Shown here: piece by piece, positions 10,132 to 19,063 of the stretch
How the letters are laid out: each line of letters begins with the position of its first letter
Numbering within the stretch: the stretch's first letter is position 1
From: CAYQQJ01 sp964419935
GTDB lineage: Bacteria; Pseudomonadota; Gammaproteobacteria; Pseudomonadales; Cellvibrionaceae
Direction: 5' to 3'
Assembly: GCA_964419935.1 (NCBI GenBank)
Contig: CAYQQJ010000006.1
Coordinates: 62,001-126,000, forward strand
Length of the DNA: 64,000 nucleotides
The notes under the pieces: model-generated
Seen by the model: the letters and a program-made list of their open reading frames with translations, nothing else
What the model was told of the DNA's origin: nothing
Databases searched by the model: none
Translations under genes and position numbers: made by a program

Positions 10132-10731
10132 ATGGCAGTCTCAAACATGCAGCTCCATGTAGTTCGTCACCAAAACTCCGGCCCTGTTGATGGGGATTCG
10201 ACGGTAACGCCCTCTGCCGGGGAAAGCGAACGTTATGTGGAACGGCTCTATCGTAAATACCGCGCCAGCCTCAGTCACTATGTCGCTGGTATGCTACCCG
10301 GTGGACAACAGGATGCCGAGGTCATCATACAAGAAACCTATATTCGCTTGCTCCGCCAAAGCAGCCTTGAGCATCTGCAAGTCAACGCTCGCGCCTACAT
10401 TTTCACCATTGCCACCAACCTTGTCCGCGATTTACTGCGCAAACAGGTGCGCTGCTGCGGTGACGCCCATGACCCACTCCAGGAAGAGGAACACTGCAGC
10501 AAGGACGATTCGCCACCTCACAACGCACAATGGCAGCAATCCCTCCAGCGTTTGCAAGTTGCATTACAGGAGTTGCGACCGGTTTGCCGACAGGTTTTTG
10601 TATTGAGCCGCTTTGAAGAAATGACTTATCCTGAGATCGCGAACAGGCTGTCGATCAGTACCCGCAGCGTGGAACGCCATATGAGCGCCGCCCTTAAACA
10701 TCTTCAGAAAACACTGGAAGACCTGATATGA
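10132..10731 (+). CDS. ECF sigma factor, FecI-like
   Basis: RNA polymerase sigma-70 factor of the extracytoplasmic-function class (199 residues). Region 2 covers about residues 40-110 (LYRKYRASLSHYVAGML, then AYIFTIATNLVRDLLRK), and region 4 about 135-195 with the helix-turn-helix MTYPEIANRLSISTRSVERHMSAAL. The N-terminal 35 residues are poorly conserved in character. Its stop overlaps the start of the FecR-like gene by an ATGA, so the two are translationally coupled. Placed divergently from the STN-containing receptor and followed by a second receptor gene, it most likely directs transcription of one or both receptor genes when the receptor binds substrate. The cognate promoter sequence could not be identified by eye. 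Confidence 0.92.
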   Translation: MAVSNMQLHVVRHQNSGPVDGDSTVTPSAGESERYVERLYRKYRASLSHYVAGMLPGGQQDAEVIIQETYIRLLRQSSLEHLQVNARAYIFTIATNLVRDLLRKQVRCCGDAHDPLQEEEHCSKDDSPPHNAQWQQSLQRLQVALQELRPVCRQVFVLSRFEEMTYPEIANRLSISTRSVERHMSAALKHLQKTLEDLI

Positions 10732-11723
10732 AACAGCAACACTCATCCAGTGATGCCATACAGACCACCGCTGCCGACTGGTATGCGCGAGAGCTGGGTG
10801 GGCGCTTGAATGATGACGACAAAGCCGCGCTGCAGTCCTGGCTGCAAGAAGACCCAGCTCATCAGCTCGCCTATAGTCAGTGCGAGAATATCTGGCTGAT
10901 GACGAAGACGTTGGAAGATAGCTCCGTGGTCGGCGATGAACTCGAGGCCATGGCGCGCCTGGAATCGCCGGCAATGCCCGCAGGTTCACCAGGTTTTGCC
11001 AGGGCTTACTGGCCGATCTTCGCTCGGGCTGCGGCGGTCATAACCGTCGGCATCGGCATCTTCCTGAGCATTCAGCAGCTAGGCGAGGAACGCTATTCCA
11101 CGGCGATTGGTGAGCAACGACTGGTGCGCCTGGACGATGGATCACAGATCCTGCTGAATACCCAGACCCGGGTGCGCGTGGACTACGCCCCGGAGGAACG
11201 TTCGATTTATCTGGATAATGGGGAAGCCTTCTTCTCTGTAGCCAAGGATGCAACACGCCCGTTCATCGTCAACGTTGACGGCAGTCAGCTGCAGGCGCTG
11301 GGCACCGCGTTCAATGTGGATTTGTCAAAGCAGGATATTGCCGTTGTGGTGACGGAAGGTGTGGTGGAAGTGAGCACTCGCACAGACGCCGACACACTGC
11401 AGACGGTTGCACAGTTGCAGGTTGGCCAGGGTGCGCGTTATCAGGCTGATCATCACCAGGTAACACCCAAGGTGGCTAACCTGGAAAAAGTCACCGCCTG
11501 GCAATCCCGCAAGATGTACTTTGATAACGAGCTTTTGGCAGACGCGATAGCTGAACACAACCGCTATACCGGCCAACAGATAGTATTGGCAGATGAACAG
11601 CTGGGTACGCAGCACATCAGCGGCGTGTTCAATATTGGGGATACCGAATCTCTGGTGTTTGCGTTAAAGCAGAGCTTCAATGCCGATGTGCGTCAGGACG
11701 ACGACAGGATTCTGATTGAGTGA
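10728..11723 (+). CDS. FecR-like anti-sigma factor
   Basis: Inner-membrane anti-sigma factor/sigma regulator (331 residues). The cytoplasmic N-terminal domain (about 10-70; AADWYARELGG...LQSWLQEDPAHQLAYS) is the type that binds FecI-like sigma factors. A single membrane helix follows near residues 95-115. The periplasmic FecR domain runs about 125-235 (TAIGEQRLVRLDDGSQILLNTQTRVRV, GEAFFSVAKDATRPFIV, ALGTAFNV). The C-terminal STN-interacting domain covers about 255-331. This is the full architecture of the Fec-type cell-surface signalling chain: STN receptor, FecR, sigma factor. The start overlaps the sigma gene stop. No truncation is seen. Confidence 0.92.
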   Translation: MKQQHSSSDAIQTTAADWYARELGGRLNDDDKAALQSWLQEDPAHQLAYSQCENIWLMTKTLEDSSVVGDELEAMARLESPAMPAGSPGFARAYWPIFARAAAVITVGIGIFLSIQQLGEERYSTAIGEQRLVRLDDGSQILLNTQTRVRVDYAPEERSIYLDNGEAFFSVAKDATRPFIVNVDGSQLQALGTAFNVDLSKQDIAVVVTEGVVEVSTRTDADTLQTVAQLQVGQGARYQADHHQVTPKVANLEKVTAWQSRKMYFDNELLADAIAEHNRYTGQQIVLADEQLGTQHISGVFNIGDTESLVFALKQSFNADVRQDDDRILIE

Positions 11724-11910
11724 GCATTGCCGATACCGGCTCCCATCCCTACCTCCCCCTAGCTCCCTCCCAATCCAGGCCTTGATCAGGTCAGTCACGG
11801 TTTTATCGTCAAAGGATAAGAGTTCCGCCAGCACGATCGAGCTGCGTCAGTCAAAACGGCGTTAGCTGTCTGAACAGCCACACAAACCAACACGGCACCT
11901 TTGTTCAAGC
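11724..11910. other. Short gap between anti-sigma gene and convergent receptor gene
   Basis: About 190 bases between the convergent fecR-like and second receptor genes. I see no gene. The right-hand part leads into the receptor's terminator. Confidence 0.5.
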
Positions 11911-11935
11911 AAAAAAATGGCGCCCACAGGCGCCA
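11911..11935 (-). terminator. Rho-independent terminator of the second carbohydrate-type TBDR
   Basis: Read on the minus strand, TGGCGCC-TGTG-GGCGCCA forms a perfect 7-bp stem with a 4-base loop (11918-11935) and runs directly into seven T residues (11911-11917). It lies 27 bases past the stop of the TBDR gene ending at 11962. Confidence 0.9.
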
Positions 11936-11961
11936 AAGGGTTACACCAGGGGGGATGTCAC

Positions 11962-14571
11962 CTAAAAGCGATAACGCAGGCCCAGACTGTAACGGGGACC
12001 GTTCTCATAGAAGCCAACCGGCAAACCGTCGGAGGTGCGCTGGTAAATAACTTCGTTGGTAATGTTCACCGCGGTCATGAACAGGTTGAACTGGTCGGTC
12101 ACGTCCCAGTTGGCGCTGGCATCCCACTGATCATACTTGTCAGTCACCAGCTGGGATCCAGAGGTCAAACCACCGAAAGACTCGGAACGCAGGTTGTAGG
12201 ACAGCCGTACGCTGACGGAATTGTCCTCGTAATAAACCGAGGCGTTGAACTGGTCTTCGGAATTGCCGGGCAGCTCCAGCTGAGTGCCGTCTGCGTTGGC
12301 CGGGACGTCAGCGTCGGTCCAGGTGTAGTTGGCCTGGGCGCCGAAGCCCAGGCCCAGATCCTGCTGCCACTGGAGTTCCAGCCCCTGAATATCAGCGCCG
12401 TCTGGGGCGTTGTAGGGTCGGGTAACATTGAGACTTTCGCCATCAATGATCTCGGACCGGGTGTCGTTGAACACAAAGGTGCTCAGGTCCTTGCTGAAAT
12501 AGGTGGCGCCGAGCAGGCTGGTTTCAGTGAAGTACCACTCCGTTCCAATTTCGAATTGCGTGGCAATCACCGGATCCAGATAAGGGTTGCCGGCGGTGGC
12601 ACTGCCGCTGGTCGCATTGATCACAATGTTCGAGCTGAGGTTCTGGAAGGTCGGCCGCGCCATGGCACGGGACGCGGCACCACGCAGAATAATGTCCTCA
12701 GTCAGGTTATACACCAGGTTGAGGCTCGGCAGTGCTTCCCGATAACTGCGACTGACTGAACCCGGCTCGCCATCGATGTAGGCATCGGACTGCTGGTCAG
12801 TCTCCACCACGCGCACACCAAAGTTGCCGCGCAACTGATTGACGGAAATATTCGCCTGCACATAGCCAGCGAGAATGTCTTCATTGATGCGATAGAACGC
12901 GAGCTGGTCTTCCGCGTAGGTCATGGCACCATCGTTGAGGATACTGTCGATCTTTTCCCGGGCGAGCCCGACGTCCATAAACGCATACTGGGTCAGTGAA
13001 CCCGCTGTCGCCGCTTCCCCATGCAAACCGGGACTCGGGCCAGACGAAACATCGGCAAGGGTAATCGCATTGAGGACGGCCACTTGCGGGCTGTCGGCAT
13101 CCACGGTACCCACATCACGGTTGTTCTCGATCTGATGATCGCGATATTTCAGGCCGGTCTTCACGGACTCGATGACTCCCCAATCGGTATCCAAAGTAAA
13201 GTCCACCTGGGCGTAGGATTCCTCGTCCTCCATTATCCGCACCCAGTCCCGCAGGTTGGCGGCATTGAGGTGGATCGCGCTGCCGTCCAGCGGGTCCACA
13301 TCGGGGAAGCTGAATTCATTGGTGTTCGGACCGAAGTTGAGCACTTCGCCGCTGACACCTTCGAACCAGTAGTTGCGGTCGTGGGTGCTGCCGCCTTCGG
13401 CCTTGGTGTGGCCCAACTGGCCGTGCAATTGCCAGCCATCGCCTTCGTAATTGACATCCAGATCCAGCAGATCGGATTCGACAAAGGATTCACGCACAAT
13501 GGGTTCATCGGCGACACCGATACTGCCGTTACTTTCGATGGTGCCGCCCACCAGCAGCTGATTGCCGTCGCTGGTGGGAATGAAGACGGGGTCGATGACA
13601 TCCTCACCGCCGGGAATCAGATAACCACCGGCGACAAACAGATAGTTCTGATTACTGTTATCCATGTCCATATCGGAGCGGACGTAGTTGAGCACCATAT
13701 CCCATTGATCCGTGGGTCGGAACTGCAGTGTGACGTTAGCAGTTTGGCGCTCGCGATCCTGCTGGAAAATAGCCGAGCCTCCGCCCCAGGGAACATAGAC
13801 GTTGTCCGTGACTTCGCCGGTATCGGCGTCAGTGACGCTGTAGAGATCATTGGTCGGGAAGACCTCCAGCCCGTCCCGGCGCACGGTGCGCACCTGCCGG
13901 TTGTACGATGCCAGCAGCGCAAAGGTTTCGTTGGTATTTTTCCAACTCACCAAACCGGACAGTTGCGGGTCCCATTTATCCGGCAGTTCGCTGTATTGGT
14001 ACTCCGCGGAAAGGTTGATCGTCATCGGCTCCAGGTCCATCGGCCGACGCGTAATTACGTTGACCATGCCGCCGATGCTGCCCTCGTCGTGCTGGGCTTC
14101 CAGGCTTTTGTATACCTGCAGGGATGACACCAGCTCCGAAGCGAGTATCGAATAGTTGAAGCCACGGCTGGGGTTGTCGTTGGCCCACCAATAGGCCGAG
14201 GCGACGTTCTGGCCGTTCATCAGGGTCCGGTTGAGGGTGCTGTCGGTACCGCGCACGAATATATCCCGTCCCTCTCCCCAGATGCGGTCGACGGAGATAC
14301 CGGGTATGCGCTGTAGGGAATCCGCCACATTCTTGTCCGGAAACTTGCCAATGTCCTCGGAACTGATGGCATCCACAATTGAATCCGCCTGGCGCTTCAC
14401 GTCCAGTGCCTGAGCCAAACTGCCGCGGATGCCGAGCACCTGAACCTCTTCCAACACGCCGGGGTTGTTTTGGGCCTGTGCCAGCATGGGGCTACCGAGA
14501 ATGGCAAAGGCGATTGCGTGACTGATCAGCTTTCTCTGAAATGGTTGTTGCGAACCTGGATTTTGTTGCAT
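11962..14571 (-). CDS. TonB-dependent receptor, carbohydrate-type, without STN domain
   Basis: Outer-membrane active transporter of 869 residues. Signal peptide about residues 1-33 (ends MLAQA-Q). A TonB box-like segment (VLEEVQVLGIRGSL) is followed by the plug (EDIGKFPDKNVADSLQRIPGISVDRIWGEGRD, RGTDSTLNRTLMNG) and a barrel ending in aromatic F (LGLRYRF). It belongs to the same Caulobacter/Xanthomonas-type receptor family as the gene at 6922-10008. The two share long identical blocks, including the plug segment around YWWANDNPSRGFNY, but this one lacks the N-terminal STN domain and so should transport rather than signal. A GGAGAAG ribosome-binding site supports the start. A palindrome at 14607-14618 lies 36 bases upstream, and a strong terminator follows. 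Probable job: uptake of beta-glucan oligosaccharides under control of the adjacent sigma/anti-sigma pair (inferred). Confidence 0.92.
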   Translation of the reverse strand: MQQNPGSQQPFQRKLISHAIAFAILGSPMLAQAQNNPGVLEEVQVLGIRGSLAQALDVKRQADSIVDAISSEDIGKFPDKNVADSLQRIPGISVDRIWGEGRDIFVRGTDSTLNRTLMNGQNVASAYWWANDNPSRGFNYSILASELVSSLQVYKSLEAQHDEGSIGGMVNVITRRPMDLEPMTINLSAEYQYSELPDKWDPQLSGLVSWKNTNETFALLASYNRQVRTVRRDGLEVFPTNDLYSVTDADTGEVTDNVYVPWGGGSAIFQQDRERQTANVTLQFRPTDQWDMVLNYVRSDMDMDNSNQNYLFVAGGYLIPGGEDVIDPVFIPTSDGNQLLVGGTIESNGSIGVADEPIVRESFVESDLLDLDVNYEGDGWQLHGQLGHTKAEGGSTHDRNYWFEGVSGEVLNFGPNTNEFSFPDVDPLDGSAIHLNAANLRDWVRIMEDEESYAQVDFTLDTDWGVIESVKTGLKYRDHQIENNRDVGTVDADSPQVAVLNAITLADVSSGPSPGLHGEAATAGSLTQYAFMDVGLAREKIDSILNDGAMTYAEDQLAFYRINEDILAGYVQANISVNQLRGNFGVRVVETDQQSDAYIDGEPGSVSRSYREALPSLNLVYNLTEDIILRGAASRAMARPTFQNLSSNIVINATSGSATAGNPYLDPVIATQFEIGTEWYFTETSLLGATYFSKDLSTFVFNDTRSEIIDGESLNVTRPYNAPDGADIQGLELQWQQDLGLGFGAQANYTWTDADVPANADGTQLELPGNSEDQFNASVYYEDNSVSVRLSYNLRSESFGGLTSGSQLVTDKYDQWDASANWDVTDQFNLFMTAVNITNEVIYQRTSDGLPVGFYENGPRYSLGLRYRF

Positions 14572-14927
14572 GGTCTTCTCCGCGTTTATTTATTGAAATA
14601 CGAGGGTTGGTAAACCAATAGTCGGAAGCGGGTCGCAACTGGACCAAATCTTCCGTGCTCCTCTATTTAACGCCGAGCAGAAGAGAAACCCGACAGGCTC
14701 ACATCTTGCGTGCGCCAACACTGGCGTCGCCGCGGACGGCCACAAGCTGGACATGAGCTTGCACGCCCACCAAACTGCCGCAATCTGTGTGTGACAATGG
14801 CTTTACAGTTTGTAACAATGGCCGCGCCTTGGCGCCTGTTCGCTCTCTTGCGGCTATCGCCACCGAAACGAGTATGAACAGGCTCTGACCCAATTGAATT
14901 TTCTGGACCTTCCGCAGGACCCTCCGC
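14572..14927. other. Intergenic region between divergent TBDR and phosphate transporter
   Basis: About 356 bases carrying the divergent promoters. Apart from the TTGGT/ACCAA palindrome near the left end and an AGGAC ribosome-binding site before the transporter, I see no gene or strong structure. Open frames on the minus strand here look like chance frames. Confidence 0.5.
14607..14618. promoter_or_regulatory. Candidate operator palindrome upstream of TBDR
   Basis: TTGGT-AA-ACCAA is a two-armed palindrome 36 bases upstream of the TBDR start, in promoter position. It is the kind of short inverted repeat bound by LacI- or TetR-family repressors, but no matching regulator gene is in the window, so the role is a guess. 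Confidence 0.35.
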
Positions 14928-16493
14928 ATGGCCAAAACACTCTCTTCCAAGACTGATGACGATACCGCGCAGACCGCCCACTGGTTGATCCGCTACGGCA
15001 TTTCCCTCGCCTTTTTGGTGGCTGTTTTCATTTATGTATCCTTTATTGCTCCAGAGAGCAGTAGCGGTTACCTGCTGATTTTTGCCGCAGTGGTCGGCGG
15101 TTATATGGCGATGAATATTGGCGCCAACGATGTTGCCAATAATGTCGGGCCAGCGGTGGGCTCCCAGGCGATGACCATGGGCGGCGCCATCATACTGGCA
15201 GCAATTTGTGAAGCCGCCGGGGCGATCATCGCTGGCGGGGATGTAGTCGGCACCATCAAGTCCGGCATCATAAATCCGACTCTGGTCACCGATACCGGGG
15301 AATTCATGTGGCTGATGGCCGGCGCGCTACTCGCCGGCGCTCTATGGCTCAACTTCGCCACCTGGATGGGTGCTCCTGTATCTACCACGCATTCGATCGT
15401 CGGCGGCGTGCTTGGAGCGGGTCTGGCGGCCGGTGGACTGGCCATCGCCAACTGGTCAGTCATGGGCGCCATTGTTTCAAGTTGGATTATTTCGCCGCTG
15501 TTGGGCGGCATTATCGCGGCGGGAATCCTGCTATTTATCAACCACAGCATCCTGTTTCGCCCGGACATGATCAGCGCCGCGCAGAAGTTTGTTCCCGGAC
15601 TGGTGGCGTTGATGGCCTGGGCATTCGGTACCTACCTGGTACTCAAAGGACTCTCCAAGGTCTGGGATGCGAGCTTCGTGGAAGCAGTCATTGTGGGGCT
15701 GATTGCTGCGGGGATTGTCTATTGGTTTACGGCACGCTCCATACGCATCAAAGCCAGCCGCCTGGAAAACACCCGGGAAAATGTCAACAACCTGTTTACC
15801 GTACCTTTGATTTTCGCTGCCGGACTGCTCAGTTTCGCCCATGGTGCCAACGACGTGGCCAACGCCATTGGCCCTTTGGCGGCTATCGCTGATGCAGTAG
15901 CCCGAGGCGGAATAGTCACCAGCGCGGCCATTCCTTTGTGGATCATGGTGGTGGGTGCCATTGGGCTAGTCGTCGGCTTGGGGGTATTCGGCCCCAAACT
16001 GATACGCACTGTGGGCGGCGAAATCACCGAACTGGACAAGTCCCGCGCCTTTTGTATCGCGCTGTCCGCTGCCGTGACCGTGATCATTGCTTCACAACTT
16101 GGCTTACCGGTCAGCTCAACCCATATTGCACTCGGTGGTGTGTTCGGCGTGGGCTTCCTGCGGGAATACCTTACAACCCGCTATGCAAGTCAGCTGCACC
16201 GCATTGTGGTTAAGCATAAGGGTGAAGAGCGGGAAAAGCTGCGCGCCTTTCTGGAGGACTTTCGCAACGCTCCGGTGGAAGACATGCGCTTGATGATCAA
16301 GTCCGCCAAGAAACATCCGGACCAGGTGCCGCTTCGCAAGCGCGAACGCAAACGGCTGAAGAAGATCTACCGCCAGGAGCTGGTCAAACGCCAACATCTT
16401 TATCGCATCGTCGCCGCCTGGATCATTACTGTGCCCGTATCCGCGGTCCTGGGTGCGGCAATGTTCTACATGTTGCGCGGCATGCTTGTGTAG
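14928..16493 (+). CDS. PiT family inorganic phosphate transporter
   Basis: Inner-membrane low-affinity phosphate (metal-phosphate/proton) symporter of 521 residues, slightly longer than E. coli PitA. The family's duplicated signature is present twice: NIGANDVANNVGPAVGS near residues 63-79, and AHGANDVANAIGPLAAI near 304-320. About ten to twelve membrane helices are visible, with a basic cytoplasmic loop near 425-500 (KHPDQVPLRKRERKRLKKIYRQ). No phoU-like DUF47 gene precedes it, so it stands alone. A shared bidirectional terminator lies just downstream, separating it from the convergent betT-like gene. Substrate (phosphate versus another oxyanion) is assigned from the family. Confidence 0.9.
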   Translation: MAKTLSSKTDDDTAQTAHWLIRYGISLAFLVAVFIYVSFIAPESSSGYLLIFAAVVGGYMAMNIGANDVANNVGPAVGSQAMTMGGAIILAAICEAAGAIIAGGDVVGTIKSGIINPTLVTDTGEFMWLMAGALLAGALWLNFATWMGAPVSTTHSIVGGVLGAGLAAGGLAIANWSVMGAIVSSWIISPLLGGIIAAGILLFINHSILFRPDMISAAQKFVPGLVALMAWAFGTYLVLKGLSKVWDASFVEAVIVGLIAAGIVYWFTARSIRIKASRLENTRENVNNLFTVPLIFAAGLLSFAHGANDVANAIGPLAAIADAVARGGIVTSAAIPLWIMVVGAIGLVVGLGVFGPKLIRTVGGEITELDKSRAFCIALSAAVTVIIASQLGLPVSSTHIALGGVFGVGFLREYLTTRYASQLHRIVVKHKGEEREKLRAFLEDFRNAPVEDMRLMIKSAKKHPDQVPLRKRERKRLKKIYRQELVKRQHLYRIVAAWIITVPVSAVLGAAMFYMLRGMLV

Positions 16494-16538
16494 CAGCTAG
16501 TTGAGAAATTCATTCAAAGCCGCAATGGCGTTTCACCT

Positions 16539-16567
16539 ACGGCCCGCACATGCGGGCCGTTTTTTTA
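16539..16567. terminator. Bidirectional terminator between phosphate transporter and BCCT transporter
   Basis: ACGGCCCGCA-TGCGGGCCGT type hairpin (16539-16560, arms complementary over about ten pairs) followed on the plus strand by a T run (16560-16567). The T run overlaps the last codons of the minus-strand gene, so it clearly serves the plus-strand phosphate transporter and perhaps the other side weakly. Confidence 0.85.
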
Positions 16568-18634
16568 TCGCGCGTCAGAATCTGAATCATCCGGCGGCGG
16601 ATCCGGTGTCAACATCTCATCATGCTCTTCCATTTTCCACGGCAGAATTCCCGGAGAAATGTGCAGGAAGTGCAGATATTTCTCGAACTGGTCGAGAATG
16701 TCACTGATAATATCCTGCTGATCAAAGCCGTAGACGTCGTAAGACTGCCCACCCCGCCGCAAGAAAACCTCTGCCCGGTAGTAGACGTGTTCATGGTCAT
16801 TAATCGCTGGCATTTCAGGGTAGGCATAATCCGGCAGTGCATGTTCCACGAGACGGATTTCATAAACAAAATCAACCTGATCTTCCTTTATGACTTCCAG
16901 ATAAATCCGTGAGGTTTCTTCGTCAAGATGAACCTGGGCCGGCCAGTCCTGGTCACTGAGTTCGCGCTCCACACGCCGCATCCCCTTCACCACCGTGGTC
17001 GCAATAAAGGTTTCCACTTCTTCTTTATCGGGAAAGTTCACCAGTCCCGCCAGCCGCTTTTTCCACAAACCACGACCACTGGTGCCCGACAGGCGGGTGG
17101 TCTGCACATGAACCTGAAGACTCTCTGCCTGGTGCCCTTCAATAACCAGCGCACGCCACATACCGAACGCCGAAATAATCATAATGATTGAAAATGGCAA
17201 GGCACTGACAATAGTCATGGTCTGCAGGGCTGTTAGACCTCCGGCAATCAATAATGTCGCGGCTACCAGCCCTTCCGATGTTGCCCAGAAGACCCGCTGC
17301 CACACCGGGGTTACCAGAGCACCGCCCGATGCGAGAGAGTCGATCACCCAGGCACCGGAATCCGCCGAGGTTACGAAGAAGGTCACTATCAGGCAAACGG
17401 TAACGAATGACACGATAGCGCTTAGGGGCAGAAGCTCGAACAGCTTGAACAGGGCGACCGCGTGATCCGCCTGAACATCAGTAATCAATGTGGTGTAGCC
17501 TTCAACCATAATCAAATGAAGCGCCGTATCACCGAACACGGAAAACCACAGAAACGTAAAAACCGACGGCACCAGCATCACACCCACAACAAACTGACGG
17601 ATGGTGCGGCCGCGGCTGATCTTGGCGATAAACAGCCCGACAAAAGGCGCCCAGGCAATGGTCCAGCCGAAGATGAACAGCGTCCAGTTGCCAATCCAGT
17701 CACTGCGGGTATAGGCCTGTAAGTTAAACGTGCGTTCGACGATGTTGTTGAGGTAACTGCCGGTGTTCTGCAGGAAGGATTCAAGTATGTGAATTGATGG
17801 CCCCATCAGAAATACGAAGATCATGACCAACACCGCCAAAGCGATATTCAACATGGACAGCCGTTTGATGCCCTTGTCCAACCCGGCAACCACTGACCAG
17901 GTCGCCAGCGCTGTAATCACCCCAATAGCAGCAACCTGCACAAAGATCCCGACGGGAATACCCGGCCACAAGTAATTTAAGCCCGCATTGATTTGAATCA
18001 CCGACAAACCAAGAGTAGTGGCAATGCCGAACATGGTGCCCAGAATGGCGAACACATCCACCGTGTGGCCCATGGGTCCGTGAATTTTCTCGCCAATGAT
18101 GGGGTAAAGCGCCGAGCGCATGGATAACGGCAGCCCGTGGCGGAACGCGAAGTAAGCCAGCACCAGCCCCACCAGGCCGTAGATCGCCCAGATATGAAAA
18201 CCCCAGTGAAAGAATGCAATCTGCATCGCCTGTTTGGCCGCATCCACTGTTTCCCCAGCACCGACTGGCGGCGCCGCGTAATGCAATACCGGCTCCGCCG
18301 CACCAAAGAACAGTAGTGCAATGCCGTAACCGGCAGAGAACAGCATGGCAAACCAGGATAAAAAGCTGTATTGAGGTTCCGCATGATCGGGCCCGAGCTT
18401 TATGTTGCCCCACTTCGAAAACGCGATGGCCACAATGAACACCAGAAAGAATGCGACCGACAGCATATAAAACCACCCGAAGGTTCGGGTAATGTAGGCA
18501 AGAACCGAGGCAAACAGATTCCCGGCGAGTTCGGGATTGCTGATGGTACCAACCACCAAGAGAAACATCACAGCGACAGCTGGAATGAAAACAGGAATCA
18601 AAACGGTCGATTTGAATTTACTTTCTGAGTTCAT
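16565..18634 (-). CDS. betT: BCCT family choline/betaine transporter, BetT-like
   Basis: Inner-membrane betaine/carnitine/choline transporter (689 residues) for osmoprotectant uptake. Twelve membrane helices are visible, with the BCCT aromatic-rich signature in GWTIAWAPFVGLFIAKISRGRTIRQF (about residues 325-350) and GFHIWAIYGLVGL earlier. After the last helix (about residue 505) comes a long hydrophilic C-terminal tail of roughly 180 residues with an acidic end (PDPPPDDSDSD). That tail length matches E. coli BetT (677 residues) and its osmosensing tail, and is longer than in BetP or CaiT. No betA, betB or betI genes are adjacent, so the transported compound could be choline or glycine betaine. 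The upstream region has a direct repeat that may be regulatory. Confidence 0.85.
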   Translation of the reverse strand: MNSESKFKSTVLIPVFIPAVAVMFLLVVGTISNPELAGNLFASVLAYITRTFGWFYMLSVAFFLVFIVAIAFSKWGNIKLGPDHAEPQYSFLSWFAMLFSAGYGIALLFFGAAEPVLHYAAPPVGAGETVDAAKQAMQIAFFHWGFHIWAIYGLVGLVLAYFAFRHGLPLSMRSALYPIIGEKIHGPMGHTVDVFAILGTMFGIATTLGLSVIQINAGLNYLWPGIPVGIFVQVAAIGVITALATWSVVAGLDKGIKRLSMLNIALAVLVMIFVFLMGPSIHILESFLQNTGSYLNNIVERTFNLQAYTRSDWIGNWTLFIFGWTIAWAPFVGLFIAKISRGRTIRQFVVGVMLVPSVFTFLWFSVFGDTALHLIMVEGYTTLITDVQADHAVALFKLFELLPLSAIVSFVTVCLIVTFFVTSADSGAWVIDSLASGGALVTPVWQRVFWATSEGLVAATLLIAGGLTALQTMTIVSALPFSIIMIISAFGMWRALVIEGHQAESLQVHVQTTRLSGTSGRGLWKKRLAGLVNFPDKEEVETFIATTVVKGMRRVERELSDQDWPAQVHLDEETSRIYLEVIKEDQVDFVYEIRLVEHALPDYAYPEMPAINDHEHVYYRAEVFLRRGGQSYDVYGFDQQDIISDILDQFEKYLHFLHISPGILPWKMEEHDEMLTPDPPPDDSDSDAR

Positions 18635-19063
18635 GACTCGTCCAATGGTTTTGAGTGAATGAACGCAGACGCTTGCAACAGGCAGCTGTCAAACTGCCTG
18701 CATAGCCATTGCGACAATGAATAGTTGTCTGTGTAGTTATTGCGATTAACTTGGCTTTTTAGACAACTTTTGCCGTGCGCTGGCTACCTCGCCAACGTTT
18801 TCAACAGCCTCTCAGTTTGCGCCTGCCGCTGATGATGCCGGTTTCGCCCTCACATTCAGACCTCGCGATTGCGAAATAAATGCTACTTCCACAGACACTG
18901 TTACATATTCAGTGGTTTAGTCGCAAATCTCAGCCGACGTTCACGGCAGTATTAACCTTCCTCGATAGTTAATATTTATCAGGTTTTCGTTGCCCTGCTG
19001 TGCCGTCGTCTGTAAAAAAGCGCGTTCGAATAATCCACACAATATTTTGCGGCTACCTTGATA
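18635..19063. other. Intergenic region between divergent betT and copper receptor
   Basis: About 430 bases, divergent promoters. It contains an inverted repeat CAGGCAG/CTGCCTG (18679-18700) and two near-identical 13-mers, TAGCCATTGCGAC (18703-18715) and TAGTTATTGCGAT (18734-18746), whose starts are 31 bases apart (about three helical turns), 70-115 bases upstream of betT. These may be activator or repressor sites. No gene is seen. Confidence 0.45.

Noticed and set aside
13021..14127. 368-codon open frame antisense to the second TBDR
   Set aside because: Shadow frame of a clearly real receptor gene; its peptide has no recognisable features.
14667..14981. Minus-strand frame of 104 codons before the phosphate transporter
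   Set aside because: Overlaps the transporter start and has no features.
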